Below are positions 1-7,514 of a DNA stretch of 16,113 nt, one piece after another (the stretch's first letter is position 1; each line of letters begins with the position of its first letter). The translations under genes were made by a program, and so were the position numbers. The stretch comes from an uncultured Mailhella sp. (GTDB lineage Bacteria > Desulfobacterota > Desulfovibrionia > Desulfovibrionales > Desulfovibrionaceae): NCBI GenBank assembly GCA_944324625.1, contig CALUWZ010000020.1, positions 1 to 16,113 on the forward strand, in the 5' to 3' direction. Below the pieces are notes generated by a model. That model saw nothing but the letters and a program-made list of their open reading frames with translations, was not told the DNA's origin and did not search any database.

Positions 1-1390
1 TAGTGGAGAAGGGCCAAAGCGCAGAAGAAAACCACGTATCCAAAACATCGGGGTCCTGCTCCAGATGATTTTTTCCGCATTTTGGGCAGACTGTCGGGTC
101 CTGTTCGGAAACAATAAGTTCTCCGCAGTCTTGGCAGGTCCATGCGGGAATGCGGTGTCCCCACCAAAGCTGGCGGCTGATGCACCAGTCGCGGATATTG
201 TCCAGCCAGTTATAATAGGTTTTTGTCCAAGTTTCGGGCAAAATTTCGATTTCTGAAGGCACGGCGGCACGGGCACGGGGCGCAAGCTTGGTTGTTGCCA
301 CAAACCACTGCACGGAAACATAGGGTTCAATGACGGTTTTGCAGCGGTAGCAGGTGCCTACGGCATGGTCGAGTTCTTCGATTTTGAGAAGCTGGCCGAG
401 TGCGTCAATGTCTTTGACGATTTCTTCGCGGCACTGTTCGCGGGTCAGGCCTTGGTATTTGCCTGCGTTTTCGTTCATGTTGCCGTTGTCGTCAATGACT
501 TGGATAAATTCAATATTGTGCGTGTGGCCGAGATTCCAGTCGTTGGGGTCGTGGCAGGGGGTCACTTTCAGTGCGCCCGTGCCGAATTCCCTGTCCACAT
601 AGCGGTCGGAAATAATGGGCACTGCGCGGTTGACAATGGGCACAATGACATTTTTGCCGATTAAGTGCTGATAGCGTTCGTCTTCCGGGTGAACGCACAC
701 GGCAGAGTCGCCCAAAATGGTTTCGGGGCGGGATGTTGCGATGACAATATGGCCTGAGCCGTCTTCCAGCATATATTTTACATGCCACAGAGCGCCTTTT
801 TGCTGGGAGTGTTCCACTTCATCGTCGGCAAGGGCGGTATGGCAGCGGGGGCACCAGTTGACAATGTATTTGCCCTTGTAAATGAGGCCTTCGTTGTAAA
901 GCTGCACAAAAACCTTGCGTACGGCTTTGGCAAGGTCTTCGTCCATGGTGAAGCGTTCCCTCGTCCAGTCGACGGAAGAGCCCAAGTATCTGATTTGCTG
1001 AAGAATTTTTCCGCCGTATTCTTCTTTCCATTCCCAGACTTTTTCAAGGAATTTTTCACGGCCGAGATCATGGCGGGAAATGCCTTCTTTCAAAAGTTTG
1101 CGTTCCACCACGTTTTGGGTGGAAATGCCCGCATGGTCAGTGCCGGGCAGCCAAAGCACTTTTTTGCCTTTTTGGCGTGCATGGCGGGCAAGCACGTCCT
1201 GCAGGGTTTGGTTTAAGGCGTGGCCGATATGCAGAGCGCCGGTTACGTTCGGAGGGGGAATAACAATGGAATAGGGTTCTGCGGGGCTGTCCGCGTCGGG
1301 CGTGAAACAGCCGTTGTCTTCCCAGAATTTGCGCCAGTACGCTTCCACGTTCTGCGGTTCGTATGCTTTTGATAATTCTTTTAAAGCCAT
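1..1390 (-). CDS. valS: Valyl-tRNA synthetase, N-terminal part (3' end outside window)
   Basis: Class I aminoacyl-tRNA synthetase that charges tRNA-Val with valine in the cytoplasm. The frame is open from an ATG at 1390 to the window edge (463 codons); the family is usually about 880-950 residues, so roughly half is present and the KMSKS loop lies outside. Visible motifs: the catalytic HIGH at residues 54-57 in NVTGALHIGHAL; a zinc-type CPRCH stretch; the CP1 editing-domain entry ATSRPETILGD; DWCISRQLWWGHRIPAW; and DVLDTWFSSALWPFST at the cut end. The start is supported by an AGAGG ribosome-binding site 6-7 bases upstream and by a N-terminus of normal ValS length. It is the last gene of a minus-strand series but has its own promoter in the 138-base gap after the AlgX-like gene, so it is probably an independent unit. 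I see no frameshift or stop in this part. Confidence 0.97.
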   Translation of the reverse strand, partial: MALKELSKAYEPQNVEAYWRKFWEDNGCFTPDADSPAEPYSIVIPPPNVTGALHIGHALNQTLQDVLARHARQKGKKVLWLPGTDHAGISTQNVVERKLLKEGISRHDLGREKFLEKVWEWKEEYGGKILQQIRYLGSSVDWTRERFTMDEDLAKAVRKVFVQLYNEGLIYKGKYIVNWCPRCHTALADDEVEHSQQKGALWHVKYMLEDGSGHIVIATSRPETILGDSAVCVHPEDERYQHLIGKNVIVPIVNRAVPIISDRYVDREFGTGALKVTPCHDPNDWNLGHTHNIEFIQVIDDNGNMNENAGKYQGLTREQCREEIVKDIDALGQLLKIEELDHAVGTCYRCKTVIEPYVSVQWFVATTKLAPRARAAVPSEIEILPETWTKTYYNWLDNIRDWCISRQLWWGHRIPAWTCQDCGELIVSEQDPTVCPKCGKNHLEQDPDVLDTWFSSALWPFST

Positions 1391-1462
1391 GCTTGCCTCT
1401 GTATCATAAATTTTGTTTATCGTTGTTTTGATAACCGTCAATTTTGACAATTCACTGGTGTA

Positions 1463-1490
1463 AGTATAGCAAAATACTGACTGCTTTCAA
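1463..1490 (-). promoter_or_regulatory. Sigma-70-type promoter for valS
   Basis: On the minus strand a TTGAAA box (1485-1490, 5/6 to consensus) is followed after 16 bases by TATACT (1463-1468, 5/6). Transcription would begin about 65-70 bases upstream of the valS ATG. This is the best promoter-like pair in the gap, and it implies that valS need not depend on read-through from the acylation genes. Confidence 0.65.
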
Positions 1491-1528
1491 GCAAAACTTG
1501 TTTTCTGAAAATTTTTTGGAACAAAAGA

Positions 1529-2632
1529 TTAAAAATTTCTTTCAACCCGTTCAAAAACAACAAAGTCTGCCTGAACGGAAGGAAAGGCAGGGGTTTCCTC
1601 AAAGTATGAGGAATGACAAAAATATACTTTGCTGAAAGCCAGTTGGAAGAGCGGCTGCAGGGCGCCGGAGAAAGAATCGCCGATCAGCCAGACGCTTTTT
1701 TGGATTGGGGCATCAGGATTTTCCGCAATTGAGATTTGGGTTTCATGCAGGTGTACCATGTCGGGTGAAGCAGAAAGTTTTTTTCCTTTATAAAAAGTCT
1801 GATAATTGTCCTGTAAATTTTGGCCGGTGAAAGTATAGTTGCCGATGGCAACTATGTCGCCCTGAAAAGCCGGCAGGAGCTTAAAGGTGAAATCGGCTTC
1901 ATTGAGCCAGTCGCTGTACTGAGGGAAAAATTTGTTCATAAATTTAATAAAGGCAGTGTATGCCCCTAAATTGTTCCAATGGCTGTCTGTGACATAATAG
2001 AGCAGTTTGCCGTTTTGTTTTGCCTGAACCAGGTCATGGCGGGGATAATATATTTTATATCCTGTTTCCTGCATTTTTTGCAGAAGCTGAATGTGGAAAG
2101 GCTGAGAAGCGGGAATAATTGTTTTTGGAAGATATTCCGGATAAATGCTTGTTTTGTTGGGGGCAACCAGAAAGAAAAGCGCATCTTTGCCGGCGCCTGT
2201 TTTTTGGGCAATGCTTTGATAATAGGAAAAACGGTTTTCCAAGGAAAATTTTTTGTTGTTTGTATTGTAATAGCGGAATTTGCCGGTTAATTTGTCAATG
2301 GTGCTGTTATAGCTGTTTCCGAGGAAAAGCCAGCTGTCTTTGCCTAAAATCGAATGCGGAGACGAAGCTGCGGGAGAAACGGCAAAAGGGAAAAAAGAGG
2401 CTGTTTTTTCTATTATCTGGGCTCTTCCGGGAAAATTGTCATTAAAAAACATGGAAAGGCCTGCAAAAAATTTTTGAATTTCGGATGTGGAAATTTTTTG
2501 GGGCAAAGACGGAAATTTTGTTACATATCTGTTTTCGGTTTTGATGACGGTTTCTTTGTTGCAGTAAAAAAGCGCGGACGTGGCAATAATGCATAAGCAG
2601 ATCAGCAAAGACATGCAGAATTTTCTATTCAT
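1529..2632 (-). CDS. AlgX/AlgJ-like SGNH-fold O-acetyltransferase, membrane anchored
   Basis: A 367-residue protein of the AlgX/AlgJ family, periplasmic proteins that transfer acetyl groups onto exopolysaccharide after an MBOAT partner exports them. One N-terminal hydrophobic segment (about residues 7-23) acts as signal anchor; the following FYC is not a good lipobox, so I favour a membrane anchor over a lipoprotein. Family marks: GKDSWLFL at 97-104, the catalytic Asp/His pair in DSHWNN (D216, H218) and the nucleophile serine in GDSFS (S320). All three catalytic residues are present, so it should be active. It starts 8 bases after the stop of the MBOAT gene with an AGGA ribosome-binding site overlapping that stop, so the two are co-translated. 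The acceptor polymer is unknown. Confidence is high for family, low for substrate. Confidence 0.85.
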   Translation of the reverse strand: MNRKFCMSLLICLCIIATSALFYCNKETVIKTENRYVTKFPSLPQKISTSEIQKFFAGLSMFFNDNFPGRAQIIEKTASFFPFAVSPAASSPHSILGKDSWLFLGNSYNSTIDKLTGKFRYYNTNNKKFSLENRFSYYQSIAQKTGAGKDALFFLVAPNKTSIYPEYLPKTIIPASQPFHIQLLQKMQETGYKIYYPRHDLVQAKQNGKLLYYVTDSHWNNLGAYTAFIKFMNKFFPQYSDWLNEADFTFKLLPAFQGDIVAIGNYTFTGQNLQDNYQTFYKGKKLSASPDMVHLHETQISIAENPDAPIQKSVWLIGDSFSGALQPLFQLAFSKVYFCHSSYFEETPAFPSVQADFVVFERVERNF

Positions 2633-2640
2633 GGCAGTTC

Positions 2641-4020
2641 CTAAAAATTAAAATAAATGAAAGGGTTCCTGCCGGATGACAGCAGCAGGCACACGGAAGC
2701 GCAGCTCAGTATAAATTGGAAAAAAAGATGTGAGCTTTTAAAGGCTGTGATTGTGTGCACGGTCGGCATAACAATAAATTTTTGGGGCAGGAAGCAGACA
2801 GTAATGCCGACAGCCATAAAAAAGAGCGGAAAAGCTTGTTTTGAAAGTTCAATATTAAGGGAAGAAAAATTAAAAAGGGCTGTAAGGTAGTCCAGCGCAT
2901 AAGAAAGGTTTTCAGCCCTGAAAAATACCCAGCCGAGCAGAACAACCAAGAGTAAATAGCAGTGACGCAGTATTTTTGGAAGTTTTTCCAAAATGCTGCT
3001 GAGGCCCATGCGTTCAAGGCAAATGAAGAGTCCGTGCCAAAGCCCCCAAATGATGAACGTGAAATTGGCACCGTGCCATATTCCGCAAAGAAGGAAAACA
3101 AGGAGCAGGTTGCGGTACGTTTTTGTGCTGCCCTGTCTGCTGCCGCCGCAGGGTATGTAAATATAATCTCTGAGCCATGTGGAAAGGGAAATATGCCAGC
3201 GTTTCCAGAATTCACGGATAGAGGTGCTGATATAGGGACGGTTGAAGTTTTCTTCAAAATGAAAGCCGGCCATGGCCGCCAGTCCTATGGCCATGTCGGA
3301 ATAGGCAGAAAAGTCAAAATAAATTTGCAGGGCATAGGCTATGACGCCAAGCCATGCTTCCGAAAAAGACAATATTTCAGGATTGGAGGCTGTAAAGCTG
3401 TAGTCTGCCATCAGGGATACCGAATTGGCAATAAGAATTTTTTTATTCAATCCGAGCAGAAAACGATACATTCCGAAGGAAAAAAGGTCTTTGTTGATTT
3501 TGCTGCATGTCAAATCGTCCTGTATTTGGGCAAAGCGGACAATGGGGCCTGCTACGAGATGCGGAAACATATAGAAGTACGTCTGAAAATCGGCAAGGCT
3601 TTTGCAGGGGACGATTTTTTTTGTGTATACATCGGTAATGTAACTTATTGCATGAAAAATAAAAAAGCTTATGCCAAGAAGCATGATATTTTTGTGAAGA
3701 AAATAATCCGTAAAAAAGGACAGGCACCACAGACTGTATTTAAAGGCAAAAAGAACCGATAAATTGAGAAGTATCAGGCCGATAAATATTTTCTTTCTGT
3801 GCTTTTGGTTTGAAAGACCGAGTGCGCCGAACCAGTTTATGAGGCAGATTGCAATCAGAAACAGGCTGTCCGTGGATTCTTCCCAAAGATAAAAAATCAG
3901 GCTTAAAAAAATGATAAAACTGTTGCGGAATTTTGTGCCGTTAAAAAAAGAACTGAAATAAATTCCGATCAAAAAAATCGGAAAAAGGAAAAATAAAAAC
4001 GGAAGAGAAGAAAATACCAT
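2641..4020 (-). CDS. AlgI/PatA-type MBOAT O-acyltransferase
   Basis: A 459-residue polytopic inner-membrane protein of the MBOAT family, the group that passes acyl groups across the membrane for polysaccharide O-acetylation (AlgI, DltB, PatA). Family marks: YFDFSAYSDMAIG (about 234-246), WKRWHISLSTWLRDYIYIP (272-290) with conserved H276, and GIWHGANF (313-320) with the catalytic-type H316. Length matches AlgI (about 460-520). I choose the ATG at 4020 rather than a TTG at 4080. MVFSSLPFLFFLFPI is the usual AlgI N-terminus, an AGGA site lies 8 bases upstream, and the TTG at 4080 is actually the start of the -35 box TTGACA of the promoter. The gene is followed at once by its AlgX/AlgJ-like partner. 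Substrate unknown. Confidence 0.9.
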   Translation of the reverse strand: MVFSSLPFLFFLFPIFLIGIYFSSFFNGTKFRNSFIIFLSLIFYLWEESTDSLFLIAICLINWFGALGLSNQKHRKKIFIGLILLNLSVLFAFKYSLWCLSFFTDYFLHKNIMLLGISFFIFHAISYITDVYTKKIVPCKSLADFQTYFYMFPHLVAGPIVRFAQIQDDLTCSKINKDLFSFGMYRFLLGLNKKILIANSVSLMADYSFTASNPEILSFSEAWLGVIAYALQIYFDFSAYSDMAIGLAAMAGFHFEENFNRPYISTSIREFWKRWHISLSTWLRDYIYIPCGGSRQGSTKTYRNLLLVFLLCGIWHGANFTFIIWGLWHGLFICLERMGLSSILEKLPKILRHCYLLLVVLLGWVFFRAENLSYALDYLTALFNFSSLNIELSKQAFPLFFMAVGITVCFLPQKFIVMPTVHTITAFKSSHLFFQFILSCASVCLLLSSGRNPFIYFNF

Positions 4021-4031
4021 ATACTGTATCC

Positions 4032-4079
4032 TGACAAATAAAAGTGTTTTCTTTGTATAGAACACACTTTTATTTGTCA
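4032..4079. promoter_or_regulatory. Perfect 16-bp inverted repeat enclosing the MBOAT promoter (putative operator)
   Basis: TGACAAATAAAAGTGT (4032-4047) is repeated as an exact reverse complement at 4064-4079, with a 16-base spacer. It lies in the 64-base gap between the membrane-fusion gene and the MBOAT gene. It is unlikely to be an intrinsic terminator: the stem is AT-rich and no T-run follows on either strand. On the minus strand one arm contains a perfect -35 TTGACA (4075-4080), and -10-like TATACA or TACAAA boxes sit in the spacer, so the repeat straddles the core promoter and likely start site. This is typical of an operator for a dimeric repressor, but no regulator is identified. Confidence 0.6.
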
Positions 4080-4084
4080 ATATA

Positions 4085-5143
4085 TTATTTTCCTTGGACT
4101 TTTACAAATTCGGAGGCCTGCAGGTCTTTGGGAGGGTCAATGACAAAGAGTTTTACCTCGGCTTTTGCCGTGCCTTTTTCTATGCTGAAAATGCGGGCTT
4201 CGAGCTTTTCGCCGTCTTCGGTGATGACGGTGCAGATATCCCGTTCTCTGAGTTTTTTGGCGTCATCGAGGGAAAAAACAGCCCGAACCCACCATTCTTC
4301 GGCAAATTGGGGGTGCAGATCCATAAGCAGCTGGTCTTTCTGCACCATAGAGCCGCGGCTCACATAACTTATCCCTGCCACGGCGTCAAAGGGCGCATAC
4401 AGATATTCGTTTTTCTGCATGCTTTGGGCTTTGTTGTATTCTTCTTCAAGAAAGCGGTATAAAACACTGTTGGCCTGTCCGAGGGAATTGGTCAGGTCGC
4501 GGTATTTTTTGTCCGCAAGGGCGCGCGCCGTGCTTGCGTTTTCAAGAGCTTTTTCCGCATTTTCAATCCGCAGGCCGATTTCTTTGTCTTTTTGCACCAG
4601 TTTCGGGTCAGGCTTGCCGTCAACAAATTTGGACGGACTGCGCATGGCAATCTGAATTTTTGCCTGTTCGCGGTTGAGTGTCTGCAGCTCGGCAAGTTTT
4701 TGGGCTTCCAAGGCGGAAAGATTGACAACTTCCTGACTTATGTCCGAAAAAACATCCGCAAGCAGGGGTTTGAAAATTTGTTTGAGTGTTCCGGGATTAT
4801 GGCGGTTTTCCTGAAACAGCTGCAGATACCCGCGTATTTCTGCGGTTTTGGTGCGGATATAAGCGGGGTCAAAACGGATGACGGCATCGCCTTTGCGCAC
4901 GTTTTGGCCTTTGGGGATAAGCACTTCATAGACAATGCCTTCCACAGGGGAATAAACAGCTTCGCCCTTTTTTGTCAGCTCCGCCTGTTCGCTTTCCGGT
5001 TTCTGACTGAGGAGCCAAAGCAGAAAAGCAAAGACAAGGCAAAGCGTTATGCCGATGAGCAAATGTTTTTTTTCAGGCATTTTTTGTCTGATAACCGCCA
5101 TGTTGCGGACGGCGGAAGGGGGAAGTGCTTGTATCTTTTTCAT
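4085..5143 (-). CDS. HlyD/Alg44-like membrane-fusion protein
   Basis: A 352-residue protein with a short cytoplasmic N-terminus, one membrane segment (about 28-46), a biotinyl-lipoyl-like half motif (GEAVYSPVEGIVYEVLIPKG, 60-79), a long charged helical/coiled-coil region (about 97-245), a second lipoyl half (YAPFDAVAGISYVSRGSMV, 249-267) and a C-terminal beta region. This is the order of HlyD-type adaptors and of the periplasmic part of alginate Alg44. No PilZ domain is visible in the short N-terminus, unlike Alg44. It sits upstream of the AlgI-like and AlgX-like genes on the same strand, suggesting a role in export or modification of the same polymer, but an internal promoter follows it. No good ribosome-binding site precedes the ATG at 5143; in-frame ATGs at 5101 and 5080 are alternatives with equally weak sites. 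Confidence 0.78.
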   Translation of the reverse strand: MKKIQALPPSAVRNMAVIRQKMPEKKHLLIGITLCLVFAFLLWLLSQKPESEQAELTKKGEAVYSPVEGIVYEVLIPKGQNVRKGDAVIRFDPAYIRTKTAEIRGYLQLFQENRHNPGTLKQIFKPLLADVFSDISQEVVNLSALEAQKLAELQTLNREQAKIQIAMRSPSKFVDGKPDPKLVQKDKEIGLRIENAEKALENASTARALADKKYRDLTNSLGQANSVLYRFLEEEYNKAQSMQKNEYLYAPFDAVAGISYVSRGSMVQKDQLLMDLHPQFAEEWWVRAVFSLDDAKKLRERDICTVITEDGEKLEARIFSIEKGTAKAEVKLFVIDPPKDLQASEFVKVQGK

Positions 5144-5178
5144 AATGTTTCGGGTGCGTTTGGTATGGTGGGTTAAAA

Positions 5179-5213
5179 TTGCAGTATAAAAAGTATATGC
5201 AATTTTTATGCAA
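5179..5213 (-). promoter_or_regulatory. Possible promoter and imperfect palindrome upstream of the membrane-fusion gene
   Basis: AT-rich patch in the 339-base gap 5144-5482. On the minus strand TTGCAT (5208-5213) is followed after 19 bases by TATACT (5183-5188), with another TATACT at 5192-5197. The same patch holds an imperfect palindrome between TTGCAGTATA and GTATATGCAA (5179-5202). The rest of the gap holds the asd terminator and otherwise no gene that I can support. Confidence 0.35.
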
Positions 5214-5428
5214 AAGAAAAGACGGAGTTTTGACGGCAGAATTTCAGGGATAAAAAGAATGCCCCCGATGTGCCGTTTCTGCGCAGGCAGGGAATTATTT
5301 GGCGCGACTGTTTATTGTCTGCTGCCATGCTTCCAAGTTTTCATGCCTGATTTTGGGACTGCGCTGCCGCATGCGGCGTAGGAGTGCAGATTTTTTGGAT
5401 GGCAATTTTAAAAACATGCACGCGGCAA

Positions 5429-5453
5429 TAAAAAAGCCCTCGTGCGAGGGCTT
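5429..5453 (-). terminator. Intrinsic terminator of asd
   Basis: On the minus strand an 8-bp GC-rich stem, AGCCCTCG with CGAGGGCT (5435-5442 pairing with 5445-5452), is followed by a run of six T. It lies about 30 bases after the asd stop codon, so asd is a separate transcription unit from the membrane-fusion gene. Confidence 0.9.
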
Positions 5454-5482
5454 CAGGAGTATGGCAAACCGATAACAAATGA

Positions 5483-6526
5483 TTACATAAACATGTTTTT
5501 GTCTTTGACGCGCACCAAATCCATTTCCAGAAGTTTTTCGGCAATCTGAACGGCATTGAGGGCGGCGCCTTTGCGGACGTTGTCGGCAACAATCCACATG
5601 TTGAGGCCGTTGGCAATGCTTTCGTCTTCGCGGATACGGCCCACAAAGGTTGCGTCTTCGCCTGCGGCAATGGTGGCAAGGGGATACATGTTTTCTTTGG
5701 GATTGTCGTAAACCTGCACGCCGGGAGCATTTGCCAAAATGGCGCGGGCTTCCTTGGCGGTGATTTTCTTTTCCGTTTCAATGTTTACGGATTCGCTGTG
5801 GCTGTAGAAAACAGGCACGCGCACGCAGGTTGCGGTTACTTTAATGTTGGGGTCTTCAAAAATTTTATTGGTTTCATTGACCATTTTCATTTCTTCTTTG
5901 GTGTAGTCATTGTCCATGAAAACGTCAATGTGGGGCAGGCAGTTGAATGCGATGCGGTGGGGGTAGACATTGTTTTCCGGGTCAATGCCGTTGAAAAGCT
6001 GGCGAACCTGAGTTTCCAGCTCCTGTATGCCTTTTTGGCCCGTACCGCTGACGGCCTGATAGGTGGAAACAACTACGCGCTTAATGGGGCTGACGTCATG
6101 CAGAGGCTTAAGGGCCACAAGCATCTGAATGGTTGAGCAGTTGGGGTTGGCGATAATGCCGTTATGGTTTTTGAGGGCATGGGCATTGACTTCGGGAATA
6201 ACCAGCGGGCAGCGTTCGTCCATGCGCCATGCGCTGGAGTTGTCAACAACCACGCAGCCTGATTTGACGGCATAGGGCGCAAATTTCGTGCTGGTTCCGC
6301 CGCCTGCGGAGAAAATGGCGATATCCACGCCTTCAAAGGAATTTTCAGTCAATTCTTCAACAACAAGCTCATCGTCACCGTAGGGAACTTTTGTTCCGGC
6401 AGAACGAGAAGAAGCAAGAGCTTTTATGGTTGCGGCAGGGAAGTTGCGTGAATAAAGGGTGCTTAACATTTCTCTTCCTACAGCTCCTGTTGCACCGACA
6501 ACAGCAACAACCAAATTCTCTTTCAT
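5483..6526 (-). CDS. asd: Aspartate-semialdehyde dehydrogenase
   Basis: Converts beta-aspartyl phosphate to aspartate semialdehyde with NADPH, the branch point to lysine, diaminopimelate, threonine and methionine; cytoplasmic. The 347 residues match the usual length. Visible: the nucleotide-binding GATGAVGREM (11-20), the catalytic cysteine in IIANPNCSTIQ (C130), QAVSGTGQKG (157-166) and the active-site histidine region RVPVFYSHSE (H243). The ATG at 6526 has an AGAGAGGA ribosome-binding site 7 bases upstream. It is transcribed alone: it has its own promoter, an operator-like repeat in its leader and a strong terminator. It is divergent from the TetR-family gene. Confidence 0.97.
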   Translation of the reverse strand: MKENLVVAVVGATGAVGREMLSTLYSRNFPAATIKALASSRSAGTKVPYGDDELVVEELTENSFEGVDIAIFSAGGGTSTKFAPYAVKSGCVVVDNSSAWRMDERCPLVIPEVNAHALKNHNGIIANPNCSTIQMLVALKPLHDVSPIKRVVVSTYQAVSGTGQKGIQELETQVRQLFNGIDPENNVYPHRIAFNCLPHIDVFMDNDYTKEEMKMVNETNKIFEDPNIKVTATCVRVPVFYSHSESVNIETEKKITAKEARAILANAPGVQVYDNPKENMYPLATIAAGEDATFVGRIREDESIANGLNMWIVADNVRKGAALNAVQIAEKLLEMDLVRVKDKNMFM

Positions 6527-6555
6527 GGCGAGTTCCTCTCTCTAGTAAACAATTT

Positions 6556-6581
6556 TGTTATAGAAATTTTTTGCTATAACA
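6556..6581. promoter_or_regulatory. Operator-like inverted repeat in the asd leader
   Basis: TGTTATAG (6556-6563) and CTATAACA (6574-6581) form a perfect 8-bp inverted repeat with a 10-base AT-rich spacer. It starts about 5 bases downstream of the asd -10 box, so it would overlap the early transcribed region, a common position for a repressor site. The binding protein is unknown; an RNA hairpin is an alternative but the stem is weak. Confidence 0.45.
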
Positions 6582-6586
6582 GTTTC

Positions 6587-6615
6587 ATCATGGCACTTAA
6601 TAAAAGAGCTGTCAA
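6587..6615 (-). promoter_or_regulatory. Promoter for asd
   Basis: On the minus strand a perfect TTGACA (6610-6615) is followed after exactly 17 bases by CATGAT (6587-6592, 4/6 to consensus). This predicts a leader of about 50 bases before the asd ATG. Confidence 0.6.
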
Positions 6616-6667
6616 GAGGTAAAAACAGAATGCCTAAAGTTATTTTTTTCATTAATCAAAACAAATA

Positions 6668-6706
6668 TTACAAATTTGTAAAAAATAATTTTGCCTGCAT
6701 GCAGGC
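6668..6706. promoter_or_regulatory. Two perfect 14-bp palindromes upstream of the TetR-family gene
   Basis: TTACAAATTTGTAA (6668-6681) and GCCTGCATGCAGGC (6693-6706) are both exact palindromes, their centres 25 bases apart, in the divergent region between asd and the TetR-family gene. A weak plus-strand promoter, TTGCCT (6692-6697) then 17 bases then TGCAAT (6715-6720), overlaps the second one. Such palindromes are typical of TetR-family autoregulatory sites, but which of them is a real operator cannot be told from sequence. Confidence 0.4.
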
Positions 6707-6770
6707 TGTGCCTTGCAATTCTGTCAAAAAAGGATAAATAATAAAAAGAGTCTGGAAAAAAGGGAAAGGC

Positions 6771-7391
6771 ATGAAGAAAAAACAATCTGACGGAGCGGCA
6801 AAACGCAGGGCAGGGCGTCCCAAAGAGTTTGACTGGGATATAGCTTTGGGGCAGGCATTGCAGATTTTTTGGGATAAAGGCTATGAACTTGCGTCCATGG
6901 CGGAACTTTGCGCGGCAATGAATATAAAAGCGCCGAGCCTGTATGCTGCCTTTGGCAATAAATCCCAATTGTTTTTGCAGGCTTTGGAATTTTACGAAAA
7001 AAAATATTGGGAACAGCCGGCCCGTGATTTTATGGCGGAACCTGATGTGCGCAGGGCCCTGCAGGAATTTTTTGAACGCAGTATCGGGATTTTGTATTCC
7101 CGTTCCATTCCCTGCGGCTGCATGACAGTTATTGCCGCTGTAAGCATCAGTGAACAGGAAACGGAAATTCAGACCAGAGTGCAGGAACTCAGGCGGCAGA
7201 CCGTTGAAATGTTTTGCAGGCGGTTTGAACAGGCTGTCAGGGACGGTCAGCTTCCTGAAAACTGTGATGTGCAGGGGCTTGCCCATGCCATGAATACTCT
7301 GCTTGAAGGGCTTTCCGTACAGGCAAAAAGCAAAGAACCTGTTTCTGCTCTGCAGGCCATTCCTTTGCTTGCCGTGCGTCTGCTCGGATAA
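6771..7391 (+). CDS. TetR/AcrR-family transcriptional regulator
   Basis: A 206-residue one-component regulator. Residues 15-20 (GRPKEF) and the following region start the typical N-terminal DNA-binding domain. The helix-turn-helix covers about 42-62, with recognition part IKAPSLYAAFGNKSQLF. The C-terminal half (about 85-206) is the ligand and dimerisation part; its CGC at 115-117, in a PCGCM context, is a possible redox or metal-reactive site, which I cannot test. The ATG follows GGGAAAGGC. It is divergent from asd and precedes a flavin oxidoreductase gene on the same strand, separated from it by terminators. Its targets may be itself, asd or the oxidoreductase. The subfamily and inducer are not recognised. 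Confidence 0.9.
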   Translation: MKKKQSDGAAKRRAGRPKEFDWDIALGQALQIFWDKGYELASMAELCAAMNIKAPSLYAAFGNKSQLFLQALEFYEKKYWEQPARDFMAEPDVRRALQEFFERSIGILYSRSIPCGCMTVIAAVSISEQETEIQTRVQELRRQTVEMFCRRFEQAVRDGQLPENCDVQGLAHAMNTLLEGLSVQAKSKEPVSALQAIPLLAVRLLG

Positions 7392-7432
7392 AATTGACTG
7401 TCTGCCGTATGTGCTGTACGGCGTGTCAGGAA

Positions 7433-7470
7433 AAACAGCTTCGGCAGAACTGCAGGCTGTTTTTTTATTT
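7433..7470 (+). terminator. Intrinsic terminator of the TetR-family gene
   Basis: AAACAGC (7433-7439) pairs with GCTGTTT (7456-7462), with an inner GCAG/CTGC pairing, followed by a T-rich run. It is 40 bases after the TetR stop codon. Confidence 0.85.
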
Positions 7471-7514
7471 TTGAATATGATTGAATAAAGAGTTTGCTGT
7501 AGTTGGAAGCACGG

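Noticed and set aside
2560..2632. Lipoprotein signal in the AlgX/AlgJ-like protein
   Set aside because: The residues before the cysteine (LFY) do not fit a lipobox; a plain signal anchor is more likely.
2962..3762. 266-codon plus-strand open frame
   Set aside because: It lies fully antisense to the MBOAT gene and has no domain or ribosome-binding support.
4032..4079. Inverted repeat as terminator of the membrane-fusion gene
   Set aside because: The stem is AT-rich with a long loop and is followed by GGATAC, not by T residues.
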